Source of the DNA: UBA5078 sp964538025
Lineage (GTDB): Bacteria; Pseudomonadota; Gammaproteobacteria; Pseudomonadales; Pseudohongiellaceae
Direction of reading: 5' to 3'
Assembly: GCA_964538025.1 (NCBI GenBank)
Contig: CAZICZ010000004.1
Coordinates: forward strand, 62,001-126,000
DNA length: 64,000 nt
Positions 29,820 through 37,841 of this stretch are shown here, in pieces. The position numbers and the translations under genes were made by a program. Below the pieces are notes generated by a model. The model made no database searches. It was given only the letters and a program-made list of their open reading frames with translations, and had not been told where the DNA came from. The first letter of the stretch is position 1. The number at the start of each line of letters is the position of its first letter.

Positions 29820-30584
29820 GTGGTGATGTTGTCTGTTTCCCCCAGAATTCTCGTGGCAAAACCTCTGCTGCTGGCTGTCCTGTCGCTGTGTGTCGCGGCC
29901 TGTCAGCCCGTGCAGAAAGTGCAGGTTGTGAGCCTGCCTGAGCCAGTCATTGCCCCGGAAGAGTCCGGCGCCATCGATGAGGCGGCGGCACGGGAAGCCT
30001 TTGAAAACTCCCTGCGCTATCAGCGCATCATTGCGGATCTGCTCTATGAGGGCATCAAGGCCCTTAACGCCAACCGCCTGCTGACACCCCCGGATATCAG
30101 CGCCCATGCCTATTTCAGCAGAGTGCTCGCCATTGAGCCCGAGAATGCCGTTGCGCTAAAGGGGATTCAGGACATCGTCGCCAAGTATCTGCAACTGGCC
30201 GATCAGGCCGGTCGGCAGGGACAATTTGACAGTGCCAAGGATTACCTGCGCCGCGCCGAACAGGTAGACCGCTCCCACGCAGGGATCGCCGCGGCCTGGG
30301 TTCAGCTGGAAGCGGAAATGAATTCCAAAGATGTCGTTCACGCCATCAATGCGCGCGAACTTGCCAGTCAGAGCGCCACCCTGATGGAGGAGCTTGGCAA
30401 GATCGGCATCCAGGCGCGTGAAACCGGCGCGTTTTTCCTGATTACCGCACCCAATGATACCCAGGCACGCTGGATTTACGCCCAAATGCAGGCGGCGGTC
30501 ACAGGCCATCGCCTGCGCGGCAATATTGAACTGGGTGATAGCCCGACCGTGCGTCTGATCATGCCGTCCGGCGGTGATGTCTGA
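29820..30584 (+). CDS. TPR-containing lipoprotein
   Basis: 254 aa from a GTG; an in-frame ATG two codons on is an equal candidate. The signal ends in the lipobox CVAAC, followed by a Pro/Val-rich spacer. Residues 95-170 or so contain helix pairs of TPR type (AYFSRVLAIEPENAVALKGI, DSAKDYLRRAEQVDRSHAGI). The final 60 residues form a small alpha/beta domain. I do not recognise an exact family. Its end overlaps the region just before the DUF2333 gene, 19 nt away, suggesting co-transcription and a shared envelope role. Confidence 0.75.
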   Translation: MVMLSVSPRILVAKPLLLAVLSLCVAACQPVQKVQVVSLPEPVIAPEESGAIDEAAAREAFENSLRYQRIIADLLYEGIKALNANRLLTPPDISAHAYFSRVLAIEPENAVALKGIQDIVAKYLQLADQAGRQGQFDSAKDYLRRAEQVDRSHAGIAAAWVQLEAEMNSKDVVHAINARELASQSATLMEELGKIGIQARETGAFFLITAPNDTQARWIYAQMQAAVTGHRLRGNIELGDSPTVRLIMPSGGDV

Positions 30585-30603
30585 TCGCCCTCCGAGGTAC
30601 TCC

Positions 30604-31638
30604 ATGAACCTGAAACAATTGACAGCCCGTTTTCCGGGATTGTCCTCCTGGCATTCTCTGGACTTGATTGGCAAATCCGTCGCCACTGTCCTCGGCCTCT
30701 ATCTGCTGGTTGTGCTGGTCCTGGGTTTTTACTGGAGCAACGAACCGTCGGCATTTTCGGTGCTGGAGAACCGGGATGAAAAACTGGTCGGCGTCGAGCC
30801 GGTCGTCGGGGCCGCCACCTCCGCAGCATTGATCCGGGCCGCTGAAACACTCCTAGACAAACCGGGCGGCTTCCTCAGCAATGACATCTCGTTGCCGGGC
30901 CTGTATCTGGACAACATTCCCAATTGGGAGTTTGGTGTGCTGGTGCAGGTACGGGACCTATCGCGTGCATTTCGGGAGAATTTCAGTCGTTCGCAATCCC
31001 AGTCAACGGAAGATCCTGATCTGGTGATTGTGGAACCACAGTTCAGTTTTCCCAATGACAGCTGGATGTTTCCGGCGTCGGAATCGGAATACCGCAAGGC
31101 GATCAATTCCATGACGTCTTACCTCAGCCGAATTGCGGACCCGCTGGATCAGGATGCGCAGTTCTATGCCCGCGCCGACAATCTCGCCCGCTGGCTCAGC
31201 AATGTGGAATCGCGCCTCGGCAGTCTTTCACAGCGACTGAGCGCCAGCGTAGGGCAGCCGCAGATGAATCTGGACACCGCGGGCGAGCGGGGGGCCATGC
31301 AGTCGACCGATGTTCCCGGACAACGCGTCGTGCAGACACCGTCACTGCAGATTGATGATGTGTTCTACGAGGCACGCGGAGCCACCTGGGCTTTGCTGCA
31401 CTTTTTGCAGGCCGTGGAAGTGGATTTCGATTCCGTGCTGCGTGACAAGAATGCCACGGTCAGCCTGCGTCAGATCATTCGGGAGCTGGAGGCTAGCCAA
31501 CGCACCGTGATGAGCCCGTTTATTCTCAATGGCAATGGGTTCGGTCTGTTCGCCAATCACTCGCTGGTGATGGCCAATTATGTCTCCCGCGCGAATGCCG
31601 CCATCATTGATCTGCGCGAATTGCTCAATCAGGGCTAG
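30604..31638 (+). CDS. DUF2333 family inner-membrane protein
   Basis: 344 aa from the ATG giving MNLKQLTARF. One N-terminal membrane helix (SVATVLGLYLLVVLVLGFYW) is followed by the family's WSNEPSAF segment and a large mainly helical periplasmic domain. DUF2333 is conserved across marine and pseudomonad gammaproteobacteria with no known function. An earlier in-frame start exists but would overlap the preceding gene. Confidence 0.85.
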   Translation: MNLKQLTARFPGLSSWHSLDLIGKSVATVLGLYLLVVLVLGFYWSNEPSAFSVLENRDEKLVGVEPVVGAATSAALIRAAETLLDKPGGFLSNDISLPGLYLDNIPNWEFGVLVQVRDLSRAFRENFSRSQSQSTEDPDLVIVEPQFSFPNDSWMFPASESEYRKAINSMTSYLSRIADPLDQDAQFYARADNLARWLSNVESRLGSLSQRLSASVGQPQMNLDTAGERGAMQSTDVPGQRVVQTPSLQIDDVFYEARGATWALLHFLQAVEVDFDSVLRDKNATVSLRQIIRELEASQRTVMSPFILNGNGFGLFANHSLVMANYVSRANAAIIDLRELLNQG

Positions 31639-31955
31639 GCCTCCCAATCGAGTGTTAGGCAATCGGGCAGGGGCTGTGTTACAGTGCCGCCCGAGCTCTG
31701 GCAGTCCACTGCCCGAGGCGTCATCGTTAATTGTCTGGTCCTCCCGGCCCTGTGCCGCGAACCCCTCCTCTTGTGAGTCCCAATTACTGCATGCCGCACT
31801 GTGTTCATCACACATTCACTGGCAACGCTGTTCTGCCGCCTTTTGGGTGGCTTCCGCTGTCTTTTTAAACAAGTCGTCCCTGCTCTCTCGGTGATGTGCC
31901 GATCAGTGCGCGCGGGCGACGTTAAGGGTGCCAACCGGCCCCTGAAGGAAATTCA
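31639..31955 (+). other. 317-nt gap, probable long leader of the helicase gene
   Basis: No coding signal. It holds an imperfect GGCAG/CTGCC dyad near 31700 and GC-rich patches that could fold. RNA helicase genes of this type often have long 5' leaders, sometimes cold-responsive. No clear -35/-10 pair was found. Confidence 0.35.
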
Positions 31956-33335
31956 ATGAAGTTTACTGAACTTGGGCTCTCTGACGCCCTGTTAAAAGCT
32001 GTACACGAAGAAGGCTACACCATTCCGACGCCGATTCAGGCGCAAGCGATTCCCGCCGTCCTCAAGGGACTTGATCTGATGGCCTCTGCCCAAACCGGCA
32101 CGGGCAAAACCGCTGGGTTTACACTGCCATTGCTGCAAAAACTGGAAGCGATTCCCCGTGCGCGAGGCAATCACACACGTGCGCTGATTTTGACCCCTAC
32201 CCGCGAGTTGGCCGCTCAGGTGCACGCCAGCATTGAAACCTATGGCAAGTATCTGTCCCTGCGCTCCACCGTTGTCTTTGGTGGTGTCAAAATCAATCCG
32301 CAAATGATGAAGCTGCGTGGAGGGGTCGAGATTCTGGTAGCGACGCCGGGCCGTTTGCTGGACCTGTATCAGCAGAATGCCATCAAGTTTGATGAGATCA
32401 ATACCCTGATTCTTGACGAAGCCGATCGCATGCTGGACATGGGCTTCATCAACGACATCAGAAAGATTCTTGCGCTGTTGCCGAAGCAGCGACAGAACCT
32501 GCTGTTCTCGGCCACTTTTTCACCGGAAATTCAAAAACTGGCAAAAGGGCTGCTCAACAACCCGGTGCAGATCAGCGTCGTGCCCGTGAATACGGCGACC
32601 GAGCTGGTGGAGCAACGTCTCTATGCTGTCGACAAGGCGCGCAAGACAGATTTGCTGAAACACCTGATCACGAGCGAAGGCTGGTATCAGGCGCTCGTGT
32701 TCAGCCGCACCAAGCACGGGGCCAACAAGATTGTGAAGCAACTGGAAGCGGATGGCATTCACGCCGCGGCGATTCATGGCAACAAGAGTCAGGCCCATCG
32801 GACCAAAGTGCTGGAACGCTTCAAGGACGGCCTGTTGCAAATTCTCGTGGCCACCGACATTGCCGCACGCGGGATCGACATCGATCAGTTGCCGCAGGTG
32901 GTGAACTATGATTTGCCACAGGTGCCGGAAGATTACGTTCACCGCATCGGCCGTACCGGTCGCGCGGGATCAACGGGCCGTGCCATTTCCTTTGTCAGTG
33001 CAGACGAGACCAAGAATTTGCGAGACATAGAGCGTCTGCTGAAGCGCCCGATTGAGCGGGCAGCCCTGCCCGTGTTTGCGGCGAGCGCGCCTGCGGTTTC
33101 CGAGCCAGCCGATTCACCGAGGCCACCTGCCAGACGTCCCCAACGTCCCCAACGTCAGGGCGAGCGCCGCGAAGGAAGTGCTCGTGCACAGGCGCCGCGC
33201 GAATCACGCCATGCCGGAGCGGGCAAGCCGCAGACTGCCCGACACGGTGAGGGAGCGCGTCGTCCCCGCAGTGGGGGCGGACGTGCGGCCCCTCGCCAGT
33301 CATCCTCCGGAACAACATTGCTTTATCGTTCCTGA
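31956..33335 (+). CDS. rhlE: DEAD-box RNA helicase, RhlE type
   Basis: 459 aa. The Q-motif (PTPIQ), motif I AQTGTGKT, PTRELA, DEAD, SAT, and the C-terminal motifs VATDIAARGIDI and HRIGRTGRAG are all present, giving the complete two-domain core in about 365 residues. A basic Arg/Pro/Gly/Gln-rich tail of about 90 residues likely adds RNA affinity, as in RhlE. Acts in ribosome assembly and RNA turnover, especially in the cold. It is monocistronic, with an imperfect hairpin after the stop. Confidence 0.93.
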   Translation: MKFTELGLSDALLKAVHEEGYTIPTPIQAQAIPAVLKGLDLMASAQTGTGKTAGFTLPLLQKLEAIPRARGNHTRALILTPTRELAAQVHASIETYGKYLSLRSTVVFGGVKINPQMMKLRGGVEILVATPGRLLDLYQQNAIKFDEINTLILDEADRMLDMGFINDIRKILALLPKQRQNLLFSATFSPEIQKLAKGLLNNPVQISVVPVNTATELVEQRLYAVDKARKTDLLKHLITSEGWYQALVFSRTKHGANKIVKQLEADGIHAAAIHGNKSQAHRTKVLERFKDGLLQILVATDIAARGIDIDQLPQVVNYDLPQVPEDYVHRIGRTGRAGSTGRAISFVSADETKNLRDIERLLKRPIERAALPVFAASAPAVSEPADSPRPPARRPQRPQRQGERREGSARAQAPRESRHAGAGKPQTARHGEGARRPRSGGGRAAPRQSSSGTTLLYRS

Positions 33336-33348
33336 CGCCCCTCTGATG

Positions 33349-33390
33349 TCAAACAGGCGTGCCGTACGAGAGTGCGTCACGCCTGCTTGA
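33349..33390 (+). terminator. long inverted repeat after the helicase gene
   Basis: TCAAACAGGCGTG (33349-33361) and CACGCCTGCTTGA (33378-33390) pair over 13 bp with one mismatch. There is no T run, so this is a 3'-end stem rather than a proven terminator. Confidence 0.35.
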
Positions 33391-33404
33391 TATCCTTGAA
33401 CGCC

Positions 33405-33691
33405 CTAGGACAGGCTGTGCTCGCAAAAGTGACAGATGGCCTTTTCCAGAAAGGCGGCGAACTGCGGCCGCGCCGCAGCAGCTTTGTCGGTAAACCGACT
33501 GTCCTGCCGGAACAGGGCGCCGAGCCCCGCATAGGCCTCCCGCTGGGAATCCTCGCTCGAAGCGGTCCCCCAGAACTGGCGCGTCAATGCGTAACGCCTG
33601 CCGATCAGGGATTGCGCCATAGAGCTAAATGCAAGGTGCGGACACTGACCCCGGAGAGTCGGGCAAGGTGGTGAACGGTGTAGGGCATCAT
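33405..33691 (-). pseudogene. MerR-family (TipAS-type) regulator with a large internal deletion
   Basis: On the minus strand from the ATG at 33691 (or 33688), 21 codons encode MMPYTVHHLARLSGVSVRTL, a clear MerR helix-turn-helix start, then stop at 33603 after a frame change. In a different frame, 33620-33405 encodes about 70 residues ending PQFAAFLEKAICHF, including GLGALFRQDSRFT, like the end of a TipAS effector domain. A MerR/TipAS protein is about 230-250 aa, so some 150 central residues are gone. It is a relic. It lies before, and in the same direction as, the convergently placed helicase end. Confidence 0.7.
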
Positions 33692-33746
33692 GGTGTTCCT
33701 GCTCAGCGTGTGTAAGGACACTGTAAAGTCTCCCGTCGCGGGAGAG

Positions 33747-33959
33747 TCAAGCGATGTCCTCGACATCAAGCAGATCACCCGGCGTGCAGTCCAGCACCTC
33801 GCACAGGCGCGCGAGTGTCTCGAAACGCACCCCTTTGACCTTTCCCGTGCGCAGCAGGGACAGATTGGCCTCGGTGATGCCGATTTCCTCTGCCAGCGCC
33901 TTTGCTTTTTTCTTGCGCATTGCCAGCATCACATCCAGGCGAACGACGATGGTTTTCAT
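33747..33959 (-). CDS. small XRE-family (YozG-like) transcriptional regulator
   Basis: 70 aa. Nearly the whole protein is a Cro/CI helix-turn-helix: MAMRKKKAKALAEEIGITEANLSLLRTGKVKGVRFETLARLCEVLDCTPGDLL. It overlaps the preceding membrane-protein gene by 4 nt (ATGA). Such pairs (YozG with YoaS/DUF2975) are a recurrent two-gene unit. A dyad just upstream of the pair may be its operator. Confidence 0.88.
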   Translation of the reverse strand: MKTIVVRLDVMLAMRKKKAKALAEEIGITEANLSLLRTGKVKGVRFETLARLCEVLDCTPGDLLDVEDIA

Positions 33960-34468
33960 ATGAATGCTTCGTTCTCTTCCTTCAGGCTGACGGCGGCGCC
34001 CAGAATACGACCTACGGCCGCCACGAAAAACGCAAAGGCGAGCATGCCCAGATACTCACTCTCGTAGGTCAGGCTGATCGATCGCTCTCCTCGCACAAAT
34101 CCACTGAGCGTTGGAGAGATGATAATCAGCGCCACCATGGCCTCTACCGCTGTATCGCCGGACCGCGCAATCCGATTCGACGCTTCGCGGCTGAAGAAGG
34201 CACCGTCGCAGTAGGCACTCAATGCCCCGTTGAGAGAGTGAACGGAGGCATACAGCAAAAATGCAGGGAGCGCGTTTATCAACAAAAGCCCAACGGTGTT
34301 CACCATCTTGCGCCAGTCGTCGGCGTTCTCCAGTACGCCGCGCGCCATCGGCAACCCGGTATCGGTCACGATGGAGAGAATCAACAGGATCATGGCCGCA
34401 ATGGCAAAACCTTTTGCGGTGTGGGCAAGGCGCTGCGCTTGCGTCAGATCGGGAGAAGAGAAGGGCAT
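33956..34468 (-). CDS. DUF2975 family membrane protein
   Basis: 170 aa from the ATG 9 nt after AGGA (34478-34481); an ATG three codons upstream sits directly on that site and is less likely. Four membrane helices are evident (about residues 20-42, 57-80, 105-125 and 135-155), with an R-x-A-RSGD connecting loop. DUF2975 proteins occur next to small XRE regulators; function is unknown. Translationally coupled to the regulator. Confidence 0.85.
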   Translation of the reverse strand: MPFSSPDLTQAQRLAHTAKGFAIAAMILLILSIVTDTGLPMARGVLENADDWRKMVNTVGLLLINALPAFLLYASVHSLNGALSAYCDGAFFSREASNRIARSGDTAVEAMVALIIISPTLSGFVRGERSISLTYESEYLGMLAFAFFVAAVGRILGAAVSLKEENEAFI

Positions 34469-34503
34469 AGTCCGCATTCCTATGGTTGTTTTACGGCTAT
34501 AAA

Positions 34504-34520
34504 TTATCGTAATACAATAA
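34504..34520. promoter_or_regulatory. candidate operator of the XRE/DUF2975 pair
   Basis: TTATCGTA-A-TACAATAA, an A/T-rich dyad with 7 of 8 pairs matched, 36-52 nt before the DUF2975 start. Such placement is what autorepression by the small XRE protein would need. Confidence 0.4.
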
Positions 34521-34593
34521 TATGTGCAAGCCTTAGGGCGACGCAGATCGCATCGAGCCGCAGGACCTCGCCATTAAAGGCCGTGTAAACCGT

Positions 34594-35232
34594 GTGAAGG
34601 GGGCTGCGTTGTACGTCACAGGGGAATGCTGGAGTTCAACCAGCAGCGCTTATAGACTGCTCGCAGAAGCGTCTTGCCAAAAACGTGGAGTTGGAAAACT
34701 GGACAACTTGCACAAGCTCGATCGATTTCTGGCCGATGTTCAGGGCCGGGCCTATCGAATCGCACAAATCGCCACCAATAATCCGGACGATGCACTCGAT
34801 CTGGTGCAGGACGCTATGTTCAAGCTGGTCGAGAAATATGCCGAACGCGAGGCCACGGAATGGGGGCCCTTGTTCTATAGCATTCTGCAAAGCCGGATCA
34901 ATGATTGGCATCGGCGCAACACGGTGCGCAAGCGCATCATGACCTGGTTCAAGGCGGACGAGGAATCGCTGGAAGACCCGCTGGAGAAAGTGGCCGACGA
35001 GGCCCAGCGGAGTCCGGAGCAGCGCGTGCAAATGGATGCGAGCATGCAGAAATTGCAGCAGGCGCTCCAGGCACTCCCGCTCCGTCAACAGCAGGTTTTC
35101 CTGCTGCGGGTGTGGGAGGGCATGGATGTTCGGGAGACGGCACAGGCGATGTCCTGTGCAGAAGGCAGTGTGAAATCGCATTATTCGCGCGCAGTGCACA
35201 GCCTGAGACAACAATTGGGAGACCACTGGTAA
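34594..35232 (+). CDS. ECF-like sigma-70 family RNA polymerase sigma factor
   Basis: 212 aa as the longest opening. Region 2 has DDALDLVQDAMFKLVEKYAER and WGPLFYSILQSRINDWHRRN; region 4 is LPLRQQQVFLLRVWEGMDVRETAQAMSCAEGSVKSHYSRAV. A Glu/Asp-rich linker joins them. The first 35 residues or so look non-coding, and a TTG at 34708 is a plausible later start. It overlaps the next gene (TAATG at 35230-35234). The operon with a DUF3619-like protein, a small secreted protein and a DUF3106 protein recurs in beta- and gammaproteobacteria; the second gene may act as anti-sigma. Confidence 0.88.
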   Translation: MKGAALYVTGECWSSTSSAYRLLAEASCQKRGVGKLDNLHKLDRFLADVQGRAYRIAQIATNNPDDALDLVQDAMFKLVEKYAEREATEWGPLFYSILQSRINDWHRRNTVRKRIMTWFKADEESLEDPLEKVADEAQRSPEQRVQMDASMQKLQQALQALPLRQQQVFLLRVWEGMDVRETAQAMSCAEGSVKSHYSRAVHSLRQQLGDHW

Positions 35233-35798
35233 TGAGCCGTGAGTGGAAAGACCAGCTGACAAAGGACCTCTCGGACGACGAGCGTTTTGTCCTGCGCGTG
35301 GCCGCCATGCTGGACGCTTCATTGCCGGCACTGCCCCCGCAGGTCAGCCGCAAGCTGGACAGCGCCCGTCACGCTGCCATGATGCAAGCTTGGGGCGGAC
35401 CCGAATCGATGGCGCACACCCCCTCGGGCATTGCGAAGGCCCTGGATGACAGTGCCGAATCACTGCCCCCGCAGGTCAAAGCACGCCTGGACGCCATGCG
35501 ACATGCCGCGATGGCGCAGGCGCGGGGTGCACGTCATCAACAGACGCGATGGCAGCAATTAAAGGTATGGGTAGCGTCCATGGGAACGCTGCCCCGCGTT
35601 GCCGTTCCGGCGGGGGCCTTTGCGTCCGTCAGTGTGCTGGTGATTGCCTTGACGGTGTTTGATCAGGGCGATATGCCGGAGGTCATGCCTCTCGCGCTCG
35701 CCGAGGACGCTCTATTACTCGCTTCGGAAGATGAGATGGAGCTCTACCAGAATTTGGAATTTTATCAGTGGCTTGCGGACAATGGCCTGCAATATTAA
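35232..35798 (+). CDS. DUF3619-like membrane protein, putative anti-sigma partner
   Basis: 188 aa from the ATG overlapping the sigma stop. Two internal copies of a roughly 20-residue motif (LPALPPQVSRKLDSARHAAM and SLPPQVKARLDAMRHAAMAQA, near residues 35 and 80) precede one membrane helix (AGAFASVSVLVIALTVF) and an acidic periplasmic tail. Cytoplasmic repeats plus one helix is the typical single-pass anti-sigma topology. No zinc-anti-sigma HxxxCxxC motif is present, so the role is inferred from the neighbouring sigma gene. Confidence 0.7.
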   Translation: MSREWKDQLTKDLSDDERFVLRVAAMLDASLPALPPQVSRKLDSARHAAMMQAWGGPESMAHTPSGIAKALDDSAESLPPQVKARLDAMRHAAMAQARGARHQQTRWQQLKVWVASMGTLPRVAVPAGAFASVSVLVIALTVFDQGDMPEVMPLALAEDALLLASEDEMELYQNLEFYQWLADNGLQY

Positions 35799-36060
35799 AC
35801 AGGCGCTTGCGCTGAGCGTTCTCGTCTTGATGGGGCTGGCGCCAGGGGCCGGCGGGCAACCCGCGGACGCAGAGCACGAGACAGGCGTGGTGGACGCTGC
35901 GCAGGAAACCGCGCCCGAAGTGGATCTTGGGTTTCTGGAGTTTCTGGGGCAATGGGAAACCGATGAAGGGGAATGGATTCCTCCGAGCGATCTGGCTGAT
36001 GAAAATTTTGCTGAACTGTTGGCGGGGCTAGTCCCCCCGGGAAGCGAAGAGAGTGAGTAA
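35782..36060 (+). CDS. small secreted acidic protein of the sigma operon
   Basis: 92 aa from the ATG 17 nt inside the end of the previous gene. A signal peptide (ALALSVLVLMGLAPGAGG) is followed by a very acidic 65-residue tail rich in Glu, Asp and Leu. I do not recognise a family. Its stop overlaps the next gene's start. The dense overlaps on both sides argue it is translated, although a signal and no domain leaves function open. Confidence 0.55.
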   Translation: MACNIKQALALSVLVLMGLAPGAGGQPADAEHETGVVDAAQETAPEVDLGFLEFLGQWETDEGEWIPPSDLADENFAELLAGLVPPGSEESE

Positions 36061-36676
36061 AGTACCGATGAGAAAGCGCTGGCAAAGGATGGGAAGTCGT
36101 CTGGTTTTGTGCTCCTTGTTACTGTGCACAAGCGCGGCGATTCACGCACAGGAGCCAATCGAGTGGAGCGCGATGTCTCGCGCCGAACAGCGACTGCTGC
36201 AGGAGTTGGAGCCTCAGTGGAATACCTTGAGTGCTGAGCGACAGACCCAACTGCGCCGTGGCGCCTCCCGATGGCTGCAGATGGCGCCCGAAGAGCGTAA
36301 TAGAGCGCAGCGCCAACGCGAATTTTTCCAGCAATTGAGTCCCGAGGAGCGTGAACGTCTCCAGAACCGCTTTCAGCAGTTCAACAACGTTCCGCAACAG
36401 CAGCAACAGCGTCTGCGCGATATACAGGAGCAATTCCGGAACTTGCCACCTGCGCAGCGCGAGGCTCTGCGGCAGCGTTTTGAAAATCAACGCCCCCAAG
36501 GCCAGGTGCCCGAGCGCCCTGAGGTGCAGCAGCGGCCCGAATTGCCGTCTACACGTCCGGATGCCGGCGCGCAGCGTCCCAATGTGCAGGAGATTCCCCG
36601 CGCCATTCCTCCCCGTGTTCAGCGGCCCGTCCCGCAGCCTAATGTGCCGCAACGCCCGCAATCCCCTCGCCGCTAA
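36053..36676 (+). CDS. DUF3106 family secreted Gln/Arg/Pro-rich protein
   Basis: 207 aa from a GTG overlapping the previous stop; an ATG five codons later is equally likely. A signal peptide ends at IHAQE. Residues 25-130 repeat a W-x-x-L/Q-x-x-L-S-E-R helical pattern (QLSPEERERLQNRFQQFN and the like) that defines DUF3106. The C-terminal 65 residues are Pro/Gln/Arg-rich and low complexity. It is the last gene of the sigma-factor operon. Related proteins are envelope-located, with unknown role. Confidence 0.8.
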   Translation: MSKVPMRKRWQRMGSRLVLCSLLLCTSAAIHAQEPIEWSAMSRAEQRLLQELEPQWNTLSAERQTQLRRGASRWLQMAPEERNRAQRQREFFQQLSPEERERLQNRFQQFNNVPQQQQQRLRDIQEQFRNLPPAQREALRQRFENQRPQGQVPERPEVQQRPELPSTRPDAGAQRPNVQEIPRAIPPRVQRPVPQPNVPQRPQSPRR

Positions 36677-36701
36677 GCGTCCATTTCCTTTTCTCAGAGG
36701 C

Positions 36702-36728
36702 AAAAAAAGGCCGGAGAGTACTCCGGCC
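36702..36728 (-). terminator. strong terminator shared by convergent genes
   Basis: GGCCGGAG (36709-36716), AGTA, CTCCGGCC (36721-36728) is a perfect 8-bp stem. On the minus strand it is followed by seven T (plus AAAAAAA at 36702-36708), just after the EF-hand gene stop. Confidence 0.85.
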
Positions 36729-36750
36729 CAAGGGGACGCCTCGCGGCGGC

Positions 36751-37387
36751 TTAGAGGAAGGGATCGATCTGTTCCGCAATGCACTCCCGAACGATACTGC
36801 GCTGGGTCCGACGATCCTCCATATTGGCGGCAAGCTCCTCCTTGCTGAGCTGGCCATTGCCGTCTACATCCATGCGGCCAAATTGGTCATAGGCACGCTG
36901 TTCCAGGTGCATGAAAAACTCTTCCTGACTAAGCACCCCGTCATTGTTGGTGTCGGCAGTCTCAAAGCGGTCCTCCTCTAGAGAAGGCAAGCCACCGTTA
37001 TCAGCGATGCACTCTCGCAGGGCAGCTGTGTCAATTTCGTCGGCAGGGCCTCGTCCGCGGCCCTCGTCCGCGGCCTTCTCGATGCATTTCTTCCTCCGAG
37101 AGGACGCCATTGTCGTCACGGTCGGCGCGTTCAAATTGACGCGCATAGTTCTCGGTGGCGTTGGCGGTAAACTCGTCAAGGCTGATCAGCGCGTCGCCAT
37201 TCGTATCAAGTTGCCGAACCATGCGGACTCCCGGCACACCCGGGCGTCCGCGCTCTCCCAGAATTTCGCCACGTGGAGGGCGTGCAGCATTGCCACGCTC
37301 ACGCTCCTGGGGCTGTGCGATGCCGTCAGTGGCCATGAGGCTGGAACACATCAAAACAGAAACCGCCAGTAATCGTCGATTAAACAT
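36751..37387 (-). pseudogene. secreted EF-hand (calmodulin-like) protein, frameshifted by a 13-bp duplication
   Basis: The start is the ATG after AGGAG (MFNRRLLAV), with a signal peptide ending near TDGIAQ. Four EF-hand loops are readable: DTNGDALISLDEF and DRDDNGVLSEEEM in the first frame, DTNNDGVLSQEEF and DVDGNGQLSKEEL in the second. The break is an exact 13-bp tandem duplication at 37050-37075. Removing one copy gives a continuous 207-aa reading frame, with GRGRGPADEIDTAAL at the junction. Calcium binding in the periplasm is the expected role. As given, the product ends soon after the second EF-hand. Whether the duplication is fixed or variable cannot be judged from one sequence. Confidence 0.8.
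37050..37075. repeat. 13-bp perfect tandem duplication in the EF-hand gene
   Basis: CTCGTCCGCGGCC is present twice without a gap (37050-37062 and 37063-37075). It shifts the reading frame of the EF-hand gene. Confidence 0.95.
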
Positions 37388-37841
37388 TCTTTCACTCTCC
37401 TGAATATCGTCAGTGGTTTTGGGAAGAAGGATTTCTTCTTCTAAGCATTTGCTCACTGATCTAAAACGCAGGGACTGACGAGTGGTTTACCCGGACTGAT
37501 GAAAGCCTGCAAAAGGGAAGCGAGTCTTCACAGGAAACGCCGCTCGATTCGCTTTGATTTCAACATCAAGCCGGCTCATACTCTGTCTCGACGCTCGCCG
37601 GTGAGTTTTTTTATCCCCTTGATTTTGATGGCAGGTTTACTATTGCTAGGCCTGACGCAAAGTAAATTGAGGCTTTTTCAGGATTCGATAGAAAGTTTTT
37701 CGCTTTAAGGAAGACGAGGCGCAGACGCTGTGCTCAAATCCCGCCCCAGATAGCGTGGGCTGGTTCCATCTGCCTGAACTTGTAGTGAAAGAAATAAGAA
37801 CAGCAATAATCGATTGACAACCTAGACGAAGGAGGTGCCTC
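37388..37841 (+). other. 454-nt gap with one weak small open frame
   Basis: 37499-37708 could code for a 69-residue peptide with a basic N-terminus and one membrane-like segment (SFFIPLILMAGLLLLGLTQ), but there is no convincing RBS and no recognised homologue. The rest is leader for the gene at 37842, with AAGGAGG before its GTG. Confidence 0.25.

Noticed and set aside
34905..35231. in-frame upstream extension of the DUF3619-like gene
   Set aside because: It lies inside the sigma-factor gene in another frame; the ATG at 35232 with the TAATG overlap is the natural start.
37499..37708. 69-residue open frame with a membrane-like segment
   Set aside because: No convincing ribosome site or family, and it lies in a low-GC leader region; kept only as a note on the gap.
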